64,000 nt of DNA from an uncultured Stenotrophomonas sp. (GTDB lineage Bacteria; Pseudomonadota; Gammaproteobacteria; Xanthomonadales; Xanthomonadaceae): positions 1 through 64,000 of the forward strand of contig NZ_CAMFIA010000007.1 of assembly GCF_945952405.1 (NCBI RefSeq). Direction: 5' to 3'. The position numbers and the translations under genes were made by a program. The notes below the pieces were generated by a model. It was not told the DNA's origin and made no database searches. It saw only the letters and a program-made list of their open reading frames with translations. Below, piece after piece: positions 47,506 through 55,648 of this stretch (positions within the stretch are counted from its first letter, which is position 1; each line of letters opens with the position of its first letter).

Positions 47506-48034
47506 CATTCGGAGTTACCAGCGGCAGCTGGTGCTGTTCTGCCTCGGCATCCACGGTGAGTGCACTGCCGGCGAAGTACTGGAGCTGGCCGGGAACGCGG
47601 CACTGGAGGCCAGCGCGCCGCGCGAAGCGATGTTGATGACGGCCGCCGCCACCGCCGGCCTGCTGCGCGAAATGGACGGCGAAGGCCTGGTGTGCCGGGG
47701 CGAGAACCGGGCCAGCGGCCGCGACGGACGCGCCGTGGCGACCTGGAACGTGACCGACGCGGGTCGCATCAGCGCCGCACCGGTACCGCCTGCCAACGCT
47801 CCGGCGCCGTCCTTGCCAGCGGCCCCGGCGACCGCGCTCGCTGCACCGCCGGCGATGCCGGGCGGCGTGCCGCTGCCGGACCTGCTTGCACTGCTTGGCG
47901 CTGAACTCGACTGCCTGCTCGACCAGCTGGAACGCGACCATCAGGCCGCGCAGCAACGCGCCCGCAGCGAATTCGAGGGCTTCCGCCAGCGCGCCGTGCG
48001 GATGTGGAACCTGTCCGGGAGCGCATCGCGATGA
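47492..48034 (+). CDS. Phage hypothetical protein, possible winged-helix N-terminus
   Basis: 180 residues from the ATG at 47492 with GGAGG upstream. Residues 1-85 look like a small winged-helix (ECTAGEVLELAGNAALEASA, AGLLREMDGEGLVCRGENRA). An Ala/Pro linker follows, then a C-terminal helix (LLDQLERDHQAAQQRARSEF). No named family. It overlaps the P-like gene by 14 bp; the stop overlaps an ATG at 48031. Confidence 0.6.
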   Translation: MTPADIRSYQRQLVLFCLGIHGECTAGEVLELAGNAALEASAPREAMLMTAAATAGLLREMDGEGLVCRGENRASGRDGRAVATWNVTDAGRISAAPVPPANAPAPSLPAAPATALAAPPAMPGGVPLPDLLALLGAELDCLLDQLERDHQAAQQRARSEFEGFRQRAVRMWNLSGSASR

Positions 48035-48102
48035 CGCCGGCACATGCACTGGCGTCGCCGACGCCGACAGAACTGAACACCGACCAGGAGGGTCCTGCAT
48101 CC

Positions 48103-48870
48103 ATGCATACATCCATCATCATCGAACCGTCCAACTGCGCCCATTGCGGCAGTGGCAATGTCCGCACGCGGCTGCGGCCCGGCCGCGCCGCCAGCAGCAG
48201 CGCGCAGGTCGTCTGCCAGGGCTGTGGCGCGCGCGGCGGACTGTTCACCGGCCCCAACGCGGTACAGCAGGCCATGCTGGAATGGCAGCGGCATCCGCCA
48301 GCAGCGCCCGATCGCGTACAGCCCGCGGCTGCCCCTGGCGGAGCCGTGAACGCTGCGGCAACGCACGGTGGCCGCGGCGCCGATCGTGATCCATTGGAGC
48401 TGCTGGCACGGATGCTGGTGGGCGGGAACTATCGCGTTCCCGATGCGGGGCGCAGCAACGCGCCGACACTCACCCCCGCCGACGTGGCCGGCGCGGTGGG
48501 TCTGATGCGCAATCCCGTGGCCCGGCAGGCCGCGATGGCGGTGGCAATGCGGGGAGAAGGAGACACCCTGCTGCAGTTGGGACGCAGTGCGGTGCGCCGG
48601 CTGCTCCGGGCGTGCCGGCAGGTAGGGCCAGGGCAGCCGCTGCGCATGGACGAACCGGCCGATCGCTGGCGCATGCGCCTGGTGCTGCAGGACGCGGTCA
48701 ACGATCTGGTGTGGCCGGAGCACAAGCGCTCGGCGCAGGTTGCTGCGAAGGCGGCGAAGATGAGAAAGGGAGATTACCTGCAGGTCCACCGCCTCGCGAC
48801 CGCGGTGCTGAACCAGGCCGTGGAAGAGGGCCGGGAAGAGTTCCGCATCCGCCTGTTCGCACGCCAGTGA
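48103..48870 (+). CDS. Zinc-ribbon phage protein at the late-regulator position
   Basis: 255 residues from the ATG at 48103, with GGAGGG ten bases upstream. An ATG at 48031 in the same frame, coupled by ATGA to the previous gene, would add 24 residues. The N-terminus has a Lar-like zinc ribbon (NCAHCGSGN and VVCQGCGARGG; Cys 12, 15, 38, 41). The C-terminal 130 residues are helical and basic (LGRSAVRRLLRACRQVGPGQ, KRSAQVAAKAAKMRKGDYLQ). It is the last early gene before the late leader and terminator, the place of lambda Q, so an antitermination or activation role is possible but not shown by a known motif. Confidence 0.6.
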   Translation: MHTSIIIEPSNCAHCGSGNVRTRLRPGRAASSSAQVVCQGCGARGGLFTGPNAVQQAMLEWQRHPPAAPDRVQPAAAPGGAVNAAATHGGRGADRDPLELLARMLVGGNYRVPDAGRSNAPTLTPADVAGAVGLMRNPVARQAAMAVAMRGEGDTLLQLGRSAVRRLLRACRQVGPGQPLRMDEPADRWRMRLVLQDAVNDLVWPEHKRSAQVAAKAAKMRKGDYLQVHRLATAVLNQAVEEGREEFRIRLFARQ

Positions 48871-48887
48871 GCGCCGTCGGCACGAAC

Positions 48888-48948
48888 ATTACCGCGCTCG
48901 CTGCCAGGATTACCGCAGCGATGCGGATGCGGTAAGCAACATTACCGC
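48888..48948. promoter_or_regulatory. Late leader with four TTACCGC repeats and alternative hairpins
   Basis: ATTACCGC occurs at 48888, 48909 and 48941, and inverted (GCGGTAA) at 48929. TTACCGCA (48910-48917) can pair with TGCGGTAA (48928-48935), and the latter can instead pair with TTACCGC (48942-48948). The two hairpins exclude each other. A possible -35 TTGCAT follows at 48951. Either binding sites for a late regulator or a switch in the leader RNA. Confidence 0.5.
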
Positions 48949-49081
48949 AGTTGCATCGGGAACCACCGCTCATGCATTCTTTCTACCGTGGGCAAGGTTG
49001 CAAGCGACCTGAGGCCCGAACCACCGCGCTGTGCCGGAATCCGGCGCACGCCACCGGGTGATCCCGGAGCAATCATCAGTC

Positions 49082-49111
49082 AGGCCCCGCCAGCAATGGC
49101 GGGGCCTTTTT
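49082..49111 (+). terminator. Leader terminator before the lysis genes (tR'-like)
   Basis: A perfect 10-bp stem (AGGCCCCGCC, 49082-49091; GGCGGGGCCT, 49098-49107), 6-nt loop, then TTTT. It lies inside the late leader and 46 bp before the holin start, so expression of the lysis genes should need antitermination, as in lambda. Confidence 0.85.
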
Positions 49112-49156
49112 CGTGGGCGTTCATGCAGCGTCCGCATCTTCCCAGCAGAGGGACCC

Positions 49157-49387
49157 GTGAACGCACACAGCGACGCCACGCTTGCAGCAGCAGGAAAGAC
49201 CGCGACCGTGGTGGGCGGAGGCACCGCCTTCATCGGCGGACTCTCGGCCAACGACATCGCTGCGATTGCAGGCGTGGCCGGCGTGGTCGTGGGCCTGCTG
49301 ATGCAGTGGTACTTCAGCCGCCGCAAGGATCAGCGCGAGATGGACGAGCACCGCGCGCGCATGAAGGAGTTCAGCGATGGCCACTAG
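49157..49387 (+). CDS. Holin-like membrane protein
   Basis: 76 residues from the GTG at 49157. Two hydrophobic segments separated by a short turn (TATVVGGGTAFIGGLSANDI, AAIAGVAGVVVGLLMQWYFS) and a charged cytoplasmic tail (RRKDQREMDEHRARMKEF) fit a class II phage holin. It overlaps the endolysin gene by 11 bp. It would form membrane lesions that trigger lysis and release of the particles. Confidence 0.78.
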   Translation: MNAHSDATLAAAGKTATVVGGGTAFIGGLSANDIAAIAGVAGVVVGLLMQWYFSRRKDQREMDEHRARMKEFSDGH

Positions 49388-49916
49388 TACAGGCATCCGC
49401 CCGCTGCGCGTGGCCGTGGCGGGGCTGACCCTGAGCGCGGTGGCATTCGCGGGCTGGATCAGCCACGAAGGCTTCTCGGCGCAGCCGGTGATCCCGACCG
49501 TGGGCGACGTGCCGACCATCGGCCACGGCTCCACCCGCTATGAGGATGGAACGCCGGTGCGGATGGGCGATGCACCGATCACGCGCCAGCGCGCAGCAGA
49601 ACTGGCCCGCAACCTGCATCGCGAAGAGGAGAAGCGCTTCGCGGCGTCGCTGCCCGGCGTGAGGCTGACCCAGGGTGAGTACGATCTGTACCTCGATTTC
49701 ACTGGCCAGTACGGCATCGGCACCTGGCAGCGATCGACGATGCGGCGCGAACTGCTGGCGGGCCGGTATCGCCCGGCCTGCGATGCGCTGCTGCTGTATC
49801 GCAGGGCGGCGGGCTACGACTGTGCCACGCGTATCAACGGCGCACCCAACACGCGATGCTGGGGCGTCTGGCAGCGGCAGCTGGGCCGGCACGCGCAGTG
49901 CCTCGCCGAGCAATGA
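49377..49916 (+). CDS. Endolysin, GH24 lysozyme with N-terminal signal anchor
   Basis: 179 residues. The N-terminal hydrophobic segment (LRVAVAGLTLSAVAFAGWIS) looks like a signal-anchor-release sequence. The catalytic Glu31 lies in SHEGF, and GDVPTIGHGST carries likely Asp44 and Thr47. The region LYLDFTGQYGIGTWQRSTMR and the ending CATRINGAPNTRCWGVWQRQ are typical of phage lysozymes of this type. It cuts the glycan strands of peptidoglycan. The stop overlaps the next start (ATGA). Confidence 0.87.
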   Translation: MATSTGIRPLRVAVAGLTLSAVAFAGWISHEGFSAQPVIPTVGDVPTIGHGSTRYEDGTPVRMGDAPITRQRAAELARNLHREEEKRFAASLPGVRLTQGEYDLYLDFTGQYGIGTWQRSTMRRELLAGRYRPACDALLLYRRAAGYDCATRINGAPNTRCWGVWQRQLGRHAQCLAEQ

Positions 49917-50332
49917 CCATGGGCTACCCACAGATGGTCAGGATGTTGATGGTGGCCGCGCTGTTTGCCGGCGTGTTCGTGGCCGGGTGCCAGCAGGGCG
50001 TGCAGCAGCAGGCCGCGCGCAGCCTGGCGCAGGTTGCCAGGATCGAAAAGGCGCGCGCCGAGGCCGAGGCTACGGCCGCGGAGAACCTGCGGGCCGCAAA
50101 CGCCTGCACAGGGGTGCTGGCCGAGGTCGACGCACGGACCCGCGATGCCATTGACGAGGCCGCGCGGCAGAAGACGCTGGCACAGGAACAGGCCCGCCGG
50201 GTGCAGGCCGCTGCATCGGCGGATCGAAAGCGCGCAGCGGCAGCGACCGCCACGCTGCAGCAGGCACGACAGCAGGCCGCATGCCGGCAGCAACTGGAGC
50301 AGGCGCTATGCGATGCCATTCCCTTGTTGTGA
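49913..50332 (+). CDS. Rz-like i-spanin
   Basis: 139 residues, coupled to the endolysin gene. An N-terminal hydrophobic segment (VRMLMVAALFAGVFVAGC) and a long periplasmic coiled coil (ARIEKARAEAEATAAENLRA, AARQKTLAQEQARRVQAAAS) fit an i-spanin. The helix ends in VAGC, which reads as a lipobox and is unusual for the inner-membrane partner. The C-terminus has two Cys. The Rz1-like gene starts inside its last 25 bp in another frame. Confidence 0.75.
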   Translation: MTMGYPQMVRMLMVAALFAGVFVAGCQQGVQQQAARSLAQVARIEKARAEAEATAAENLRAANACTGVLAEVDARTRDAIDEAARQKTLAQEQARRVQAAASADRKRAAAATATLQQARQQAACRQQLEQALCDAIPLL

Positions 50333-50598
50333 TCGCGGCGGCCCTGCTGTGTGCGTGGGGCGTGGGCGGTTGCACCCGCCTGTCGCGGCCCGCAGCGCCG
50401 ATCCTGGTGCGCGTGCCGGTTGAAAAGCCGATGGACCTGCCTGCGGCACTGACGCAGGACTGCCCCATTGCCCGGCCTGCGGACCGCAGCGTGCAGCAGG
50501 TGGTGGCGGCATACAACGCCAACATCGTCAGCCTTGAGCACTGCAACCGGCAGCTGCAGTCCCTTCGCGCCCTGCAGGCCGAGACGATCGAACGCTGA
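50308..50598 (+). CDS. Rz1-like o-spanin lipoprotein
   Basis: 96 residues from the ATG at 50308. Lipoprotein signal MRCHSLVVIAAALLCAWGVG followed by the lipobox Cys (GVGGC), then a Pro-containing stretch (RLSRPAAPILVRVPVEKPMD) as in Rz1. It would sit in the outer membrane and join the Rz coiled coil to fuse the two membranes at lysis. Overlap with Rz is short, the overlapped type of spanin pair. Confidence 0.75.
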   Translation: MRCHSLVVIAAALLCAWGVGGCTRLSRPAAPILVRVPVEKPMDLPAALTQDCPIARPADRSVQQVVAAYNANIVSLEHCNRQLQSLRALQAETIER

Positions 50599-50707
50599 GC
50601 AGACGCCGGCGTCGAACCACCGCATCACGTCCGTTCCCCGGGCGTGGATGCGGCTATCCCGAATGACCAAGGGCTGGACCGGGATTCCCCCACCAGCTCC
50701 GTCGTAC

Positions 50708-50769
50708 GACCCGGGCCAGCACTGGCCCGGGTCGGAGTACCCGTTGCCGCACCGTGCGGCATTTTTTTT
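50708..50769 (+). terminator. Two tandem hairpins between lysis and tail genes
   Basis: First hairpin: GACCCGGGCCAG (50708-50719) with CTGGCCCGGGTC (50722-50733). Second: TGCCGCA (50745-50751) with TGCGGCA (50755-50761), followed by eight T (50762-50769), a strong intrinsic terminator. The tail tube ATG is only 18 bp further. No gene is seen in 50599-50786. Confidence 0.8.
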
Positions 50770-50786
50770 CATCAAAGGAGCCCAAC

Positions 50787-51239
50787 ATGGCCAATAACGA
50801 AGCAATCTCGGCACAGAACTCTGCGCTTTACGTCAAGATCGGCACCGCGCCGACCACCCCGAACGATCCGGCCGGCTACACCGAAGTGGATGGCCTGACC
50901 GGCTTCCCGTTCGGCCCGGGCCAGTCCAACACCCTGGATGCGACCAACCTGAAGTCCAGGCAGGTCGAGAACATCGCCGGCCTGGCCGGTGGTCAGACCG
51001 TGCAGGTTGCAGGCCACCGCTGGCCGGTGGGCAAGTCGGCCGGCCAGGAGATCCTGCGCGATGCCAAGTCGGACGAGGACCTGCACTTCCTGATGGTCCT
51101 GCCGACCGGTGATGCGGCGACGTTCGTCGGCAAGGTGGCAGGTTTCAACGTCACCCCCGGCACCAACGCGGTGCTGACCTTCACCGCCGACCTGCTGCCG
51201 CGCGACTTCGCGCTCGTCACCCTGCCGACCGGTCCGTAA
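50787..51239 (+). CDS. Phage tail tube protein (gpV-like)
   Basis: 150 residues from the ATG at 50787, with AAAGGAG upstream. Sequence features of siphovirus tail tubes: an N-terminal LYVKIGTAP, YTEVDGLTGFPFGPGQSNTL, DATNLKSRQVENIAGLAGGQ, and a beta-rich end (VTPGTNAVLTFTADLLPRDF). It would form the hexameric-ring tube. It is the first structural gene after the lysis cassette. Confidence 0.85.
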   Translation: MANNEAISAQNSALYVKIGTAPTTPNDPAGYTEVDGLTGFPFGPGQSNTLDATNLKSRQVENIAGLAGGQTVQVAGHRWPVGKSAGQEILRDAKSDEDLHFLMVLPTGDAATFVGKVAGFNVTPGTNAVLTFTADLLPRDFALVTLPTGP

Positions 51240-51242
51240 GCC

Positions 51243-51590
51243 ATGACCCTGCTCAACAAGAACCAGATCCTGTCGGCGGTTGACCGCAAGGCGGAAGATC
51301 TCGAAGTGAAGGAATGGGGCGGCGTTGTCCGCATCTCGACCATGTCTGCCAGCGACCGCGACAAGTGGGAGCAGGACACCTATGGCGGCGAGAAGACCCG
51401 GACCGAGGACTTCCGTGCCCGTTTCGTCGCACTGTGCCTGGTCGACGAGCAGGGCGAGCGGCTGTTCACCGACAAGGATGTGGCCCAGCTGGGTGCAAAG
51501 TCGGCGGCGGCCCTGGACCGCGTGTTCCGCGCAGCGCAGAAGCTCAACGCGCTGGGCGACGCCGCGGTCGAGGATGCGGAAAAAAACTGA
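51243..51590 (+). CDS. Tail assembly chaperone, short form (gpG-like)
   Basis: 115 residues, 3 bp after the tail tube gene. Starts MTLLNKNQILSAVDRKAEDL and continues VRISTMSASDRDKWEQDT, typical of siphovirus tail assembly chaperones. The last codons are GAA AAA AAC TGA, which contain a slippery heptamer just before the stop. Confidence 0.82.
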   Translation: MTLLNKNQILSAVDRKAEDLEVKEWGGVVRISTMSASDRDKWEQDTYGGEKTRTEDFRARFVALCLVDEQGERLFTDKDVAQLGAKSAAALDRVFRAAQKLNALGDAAVEDAEKN

Positions 51591-51913
51591 CGTGCCGGCC
51601 TGAGCGCCGGCTGCAGTTCCGGATCGCGTGGCGACTTGGCTACGCGCATCCGGACCAGATGCTGGCGGGAATGAGTTCCCGCCAGCTGACGGAGATGTAC
51701 GCGTTCGCCCGGCTGGAACCCTTGGACCAGCCGCTGCAGGAAATGCTCGCGCAGCTCACCGATGTGCTGGCCCGCGTGCATGGCAACAAGACGACGCTGC
51801 AGGATTTCCTCATCGTCAAACCGGCGATTGCCCACGTCGACGATACCCAGGCCAGGTCGCAGCAGATCAGCGAACTGTTCCTGCGCGCGTCGGCAAGGAA
51901 CGCCAAGGACTGA
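51243..51913 (+). CDS. Tail assembly chaperone, -1 frameshift form (gpGT-like)
   Basis: A slip of -1 on A AAA AAC (51581-51587) joins the gpG-like frame to a second frame that ends at 51913 and gives a product of about 223 residues. The added part reads LTCRPERRLQFRIAWRLGYA and LQDFLIVKPAIAHVDD, like the T domain of lambda gpGT. The second frame has no ribosome-binding site of its own at the junction. Confidence 0.78.
51581..51587 (+). other. Slippery heptamer A AAA AAC for -1 frameshifting
   Basis: In the zero frame the codons are GAA AAA AAC TGA. The heptamer fits X XXY YYZ exactly and is directly before the stop, in a run of seven A. This is the common programmed frameshift position in siphovirus tail chaperone pairs. 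Confidence 0.8.
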
Positions 51914-52051
51914 ACCACGCCGATCGCCCTTCATGGGCGGGAGTATCGCCCGCCGTTGCGGCGGGCGATGCGACGGGACGCGTGGCAGGTCCATTCAAGC
52001 AACCGACACGGCCACCGGTAACGGTGGCCTCATCATTTTCTGGAGAACTCC

Positions 52052-55000
52052 GTGAGCTCAACCGTCACCCAGATTGACGTGACGCTGCGGGCGAACACGG
52101 CCGCATTCCGCGCCGAGATGGCGCTGTCCGGTCGTGTCAGCTCCCAGCAGCTGGCGCTGATCCGCAAGGAAGCGTCACAAACCGCAGCATCGATTTCCAA
52201 CTTCAACAAGACGGCGGTGGGATTCCCGGGGTTCGACTCAGTCAAGACCGGTGTCACCTCGCTGATCGAAGCACAGCGCTCGATCCAGCAGATCCACCAG
52301 GGCCTGCGCGGCGCAACCGGCTCCGCGCAGGCGGCCGACAAGGCCTACGGTTTCATCGCGCAGACCTCGAAGAGCCTGGGCCTCAACCTGGAAGAGGCCA
52401 GCCGCAACTTCACCCGCCTGTCCGCCGCGGCTACCGCCAACGGTGTCGCAATGGAGGATCAGCAGGCGCTGTTCCTGCAGTTGTCGCGCTCGGCCACGGC
52501 GATGAACCTCAGCAGTGACCAGGTCGGGCGCGCGACCGACGCGCTGGGTGCATCATTCAGCAGCGGCACGTTCCAGGCGGACGCGCTGCGCAAGCAGCTG
52601 GGCGAGGTGATTCCGGGCGTCATGCCGCGCTTCATGCAGGCGGTGGCACAGATGAACGAAGGAACGGCGCTGGCCGGAAAATCCTTCGACACGATGCTTC
52701 GCGATGGCGATCTCGGCACCCGCCAGTACCTGCCCGCAATGATCCAGGCGCTGACCGCGACCGGGGCCGGCGCCGAAGATGCCGCCGCGACGCTGGACGC
52801 AGAGCTCAATCGCCTGTCCACGGCGTGGTTCAACTTCAAGGTCAAGGTCAGCGACGGGCTGTTCAGTGACGCCGCGATCGCCTCTGCACGGTTCATGGCC
52901 GACAACCTGGAAGGCGTGGCCGGCGCGGCACAGCTGGCCGTAGGAGCACTCGCCGGCCGCATACTCGGTGTGGGTGCCGGCAAAGCCTATGGTGCTGTCT
53001 CGGCGCCGATCTCCGAGCGGTCTACCGCCGCCAGCCAGGCCGCGGAGATGGCCGGGCTGGCGCGGGAACGCGCACGGGAAGCCGCCGAACAGGTCAACCA
53101 GGCGCGCGAGTCGATCCGCCTGACCACCACCTGGAAAGCGCAGGCGGCTGCCGCGCAGGATACCGCCCGCGGGCAACTGCAGGTGGCTGCATCCGCGCAG
53201 GAGGCTGCGCAGCGCACGCTGGAGCACCAGCAGGGTGCAGCCACCCTGTCGTCGAACCTGCGTGCCCAGCAGGAAGCGCAGGTCGCGGCCGCGATCGCGC
53301 AGCGCAACCTGGCCCGCGCGCAGGCCGAGTACAACGCGGCGACCGCATCCGGCGTACGTGCCGACGCCGCGGCCACGGCCGCCAAGGGGCGGCTGATCCT
53401 CGCGCAGGAAGCCGCCGCAGTCGCCACCCACAACCTCGGTCTTGCTCGTGGCCGGGAGTCGGCTGCATCGTCGGCTGCGTCCGTGGGTGGCATGGCCATG
53501 GATGGCTTGCGCGGCGCAGGCAGTGGGCTGCTCGCGCTGGCCGGCGGTCCCTGGGGGGCTGCGGCGATGGCGATCGGCGCGCTGGGGGTTGCGTATGCGG
53601 ACGCGCAGCGCAAGGCCGAACAGGCGCGCAAGGAGTTCGATGCGCAGGTGCGCTCGATGGCGACGCTGCGGGTGGAGATCCAGGACACCACCGATCAGCT
53701 GGGCCGCATGGATGGCTCCAAGTCCCTGGGAACGGCGGCGCAGGACTGGAACCGGTTCGGTGTCGATGTGCGCGCGGCGGATGCCAAGATTTCCCAGCTG
53801 AAGTCGGAAATCGCCGGCTATGAAAGCAAGGTGGCCAGCGCGCGGTCGAAGGCGGAGATCGGAGCCGGTGGTGGCCCCGACCTGGTCCACTACGGCAACC
53901 TGCTGCAGGATGCCAAGGACAGGTTGAAGAACTTCGCCGACGAGGCCGCGCCAGCGCGTGAGGCCTTCGTCAAGCTTGAAGCACAACTCCGCACCTCGAT
54001 GGATCCGGAGTTGTTCGAGAAGATGCGTGCTGCATCGATCAAGGCCAACGACGTCGATTTCAGCAAGCTGCTGGCAGGCCTGTCCGATGTGGAACGCCGT
54101 GGCCTCTCCGCGACCATCGCGATTGCTGCGATCAGCTCCGCAGGTCAGGATGAGGTGTGGAAGCGGCAGGTTGCCCGGCTCCGGCGCGAGAAGGGAGACT
54201 ATCAGGCCTGGCTCGCCGAGCAGGCCAAGGGCTACAAGGCCGCCACCGGCGCGTCCAGCTACGAGGAAGCATTCGCGCGGCTCAAGCCTGAAGAGCTGGC
54301 TGACTTCCAGGCGCGTGCCAAGTTCATCCGCGAGGACATCGCGGCGGAGAAGGCCTGGAACGCGCAGCGCCAGGCCAGCGCAAGGCAGGCACCCGCAGCA
54401 TCCGGTGGTGCAGGCAAGCCGGCGGACGCGTATGCGACCCTCCTTGATCGGATCAAGCGCCAGATCGATCTCGACAAGCAGCAGATGCTGGTCAGCGATG
54501 ACATGACCGCCGTGCAGAAGCTGCAGGTGAATACGCTGGAAGAGTTGCGCCAGGCCAAGAGCAAGCTCTCCGACGAAGAACAGCGCAGCATCCTGCTGAT
54601 GCTGGACAGTGCGGTGGCCGGCGGCCGCCAGCTGGCGGCGATGGAGGCGCAGCGCAAGGGCGCCAAGGATCTGCAGCAGCTGCAGATGCAATTGGACGAG
54701 TCATCGAAGGCACGCGACGCCAGCAACAGCGCCGACCTGTTCGCGCTGGGTCATACCGCCGGGGAAGTGGACAAGCGGCAGCGCCGCCAACGCATCGAGG
54801 ATGACTTCAGCAGCCAGACCAAGGCGCTGAACGAACGCAATGTGTTCGGGCAGTCCGACATGGCCAGCTACTGGCTGCAGTTCGGCGAACTTGAGAAGAA
54901 GCGCGATGCTGATCTCGCCGCCGAGAAGGCCTACCAGGCCAGTCGCAGTGAGGCGCTGGGCAGTTGGGCGACGGGTGCAGGCAAGGCGTTCCGCGAGTAC

Positions 55001-55648
55001 GCCGAGCAGGCGGCCAATGTCGCCGAACTCAGCAACCAGGCCTTCACGAAGGCGTTCCAGGGCATGGAAGACGCCCTGGTCAGCTTCGTCACCACCGGCA
55101 AGATGGATTTCGGCAAGCTGGCCGAATCTATCATTGCCGACCTCACGCGGATTGCCGCCAAGCAGGCCATCAGCGGAATGATGGGGGCGATGGGCGCCAA
55201 CGGTGAGAACACCGGAACCCTGTTCACGCTGCTCAGGGGGTTCATGAAGTTCGACAAGGGCGGCTATACCGGGCCCGGTGGCCGCTTCGAGCCTGCGGGC
55301 ATCGTGCACAAGGGCGAAGGTGTCCTCAACCAGGATGACATGCGTGCGCTCGGCGGGCCGTCGGCCTTCCATGCGCTGCGCCGCTCCCTGCACAGCAGCG
55401 GCGGCGGCAGCGCCACGGTCGGGCAGGTCGCCTCGCCGTTGTCGCTGGGCGGTACGTCCACGGGCATCGCGGTCGAGATCAACAACTACGGTAGCGGCCA
55501 GGTCAAGGCGCGCGAGGAGACACAGGACATGGGTGATGGAAACACGCTCCGCAAGCTGGTCATCGACATCGTCGGTGAGAGCCTTGACGGTGGGCAGCTG
55601 GGCAACGTCGGTCGTCGCCGCTACGGCTGGAGCGAGGTGGTCGGATGA
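52052..55648 (+). CDS. Tail tape measure protein (gpH-like)
   Basis: 1198 residues from a GTG with TGGAGA upstream. The N-terminal tape-measure domain (AAFRAEMALSGRVSSQQLAL, ASRNFTRLSAAATANGVAME, ALRKQLGEVIPGVMPRFMQA) is followed by long Ala/Gln-rich coiled coils, a hydrophobic patch (GGPWGAAAMAIGALGVAYAD) and the lambda-type C-terminal motif (FTKAFQGMEDALVSFVTTGK, MDFGKLAESIIADLTRIAAK). It sets tail length; by the usual rule of about 0.15 nm per residue the tail would be near 180 nm. The stop overlaps the next start. Confidence 0.93.
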   Translation: MSSTVTQIDVTLRANTAAFRAEMALSGRVSSQQLALIRKEASQTAASISNFNKTAVGFPGFDSVKTGVTSLIEAQRSIQQIHQGLRGATGSAQAADKAYGFIAQTSKSLGLNLEEASRNFTRLSAAATANGVAMEDQQALFLQLSRSATAMNLSSDQVGRATDALGASFSSGTFQADALRKQLGEVIPGVMPRFMQAVAQMNEGTALAGKSFDTMLRDGDLGTRQYLPAMIQALTATGAGAEDAAATLDAELNRLSTAWFNFKVKVSDGLFSDAAIASARFMADNLEGVAGAAQLAVGALAGRILGVGAGKAYGAVSAPISERSTAASQAAEMAGLARERAREAAEQVNQARESIRLTTTWKAQAAAAQDTARGQLQVAASAQEAAQRTLEHQQGAATLSSNLRAQQEAQVAAAIAQRNLARAQAEYNAATASGVRADAAATAAKGRLILAQEAAAVATHNLGLARGRESAASSAASVGGMAMDGLRGAGSGLLALAGGPWGAAAMAIGALGVAYADAQRKAEQARKEFDAQVRSMATLRVEIQDTTDQLGRMDGSKSLGTAAQDWNRFGVDVRAADAKISQLKSEIAGYESKVASARSKAEIGAGGGPDLVHYGNLLQDAKDRLKNFADEAAPAREAFVKLEAQLRTSMDPELFEKMRAASIKANDVDFSKLLAGLSDVERRGLSATIAIAAISSAGQDEVWKRQVARLRREKGDYQAWLAEQAKGYKAATGASSYEEAFARLKPEELADFQARAKFIREDIAAEKAWNAQRQASARQAPAASGGAGKPADAYATLLDRIKRQIDLDKQQMLVSDDMTAVQKLQVNTLEELRQAKSKLSDEEQRSILLMLDSAVAGGRQLAAMEAQRKGAKDLQQLQMQLDESSKARDASNSADLFALGHTAGEVDKRQRRQRIEDDFSSQTKALNERNVFGQSDMASYWLQFGELEKKRDADLAAEKAYQASRSEALGSWATGAGKAFREYAEQAANVAELSNQAFTKAFQGMEDALVSFVTTGKMDFGKLAESIIADLTRIAAKQAISGMMGAMGANGENTGTLFTLLRGFMKFDKGGYTGPGGRFEPAGIVHKGEGVLNQDDMRALGGPSAFHALRRSLHSSGGGSATVGQVASPLSLGGTSTGIAVEINNYGSGQVKAREETQDMGDGNTLRKLVIDIVGESLDGGQLGNVGRRRYGWSEVVG

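Noticed and set aside
52553..54691. 712-codon minus-strand ORF
   Set aside because: Antisense of the tape measure gene; its composition is the mirror of GC-rich third codon positions and it has no domain pattern.
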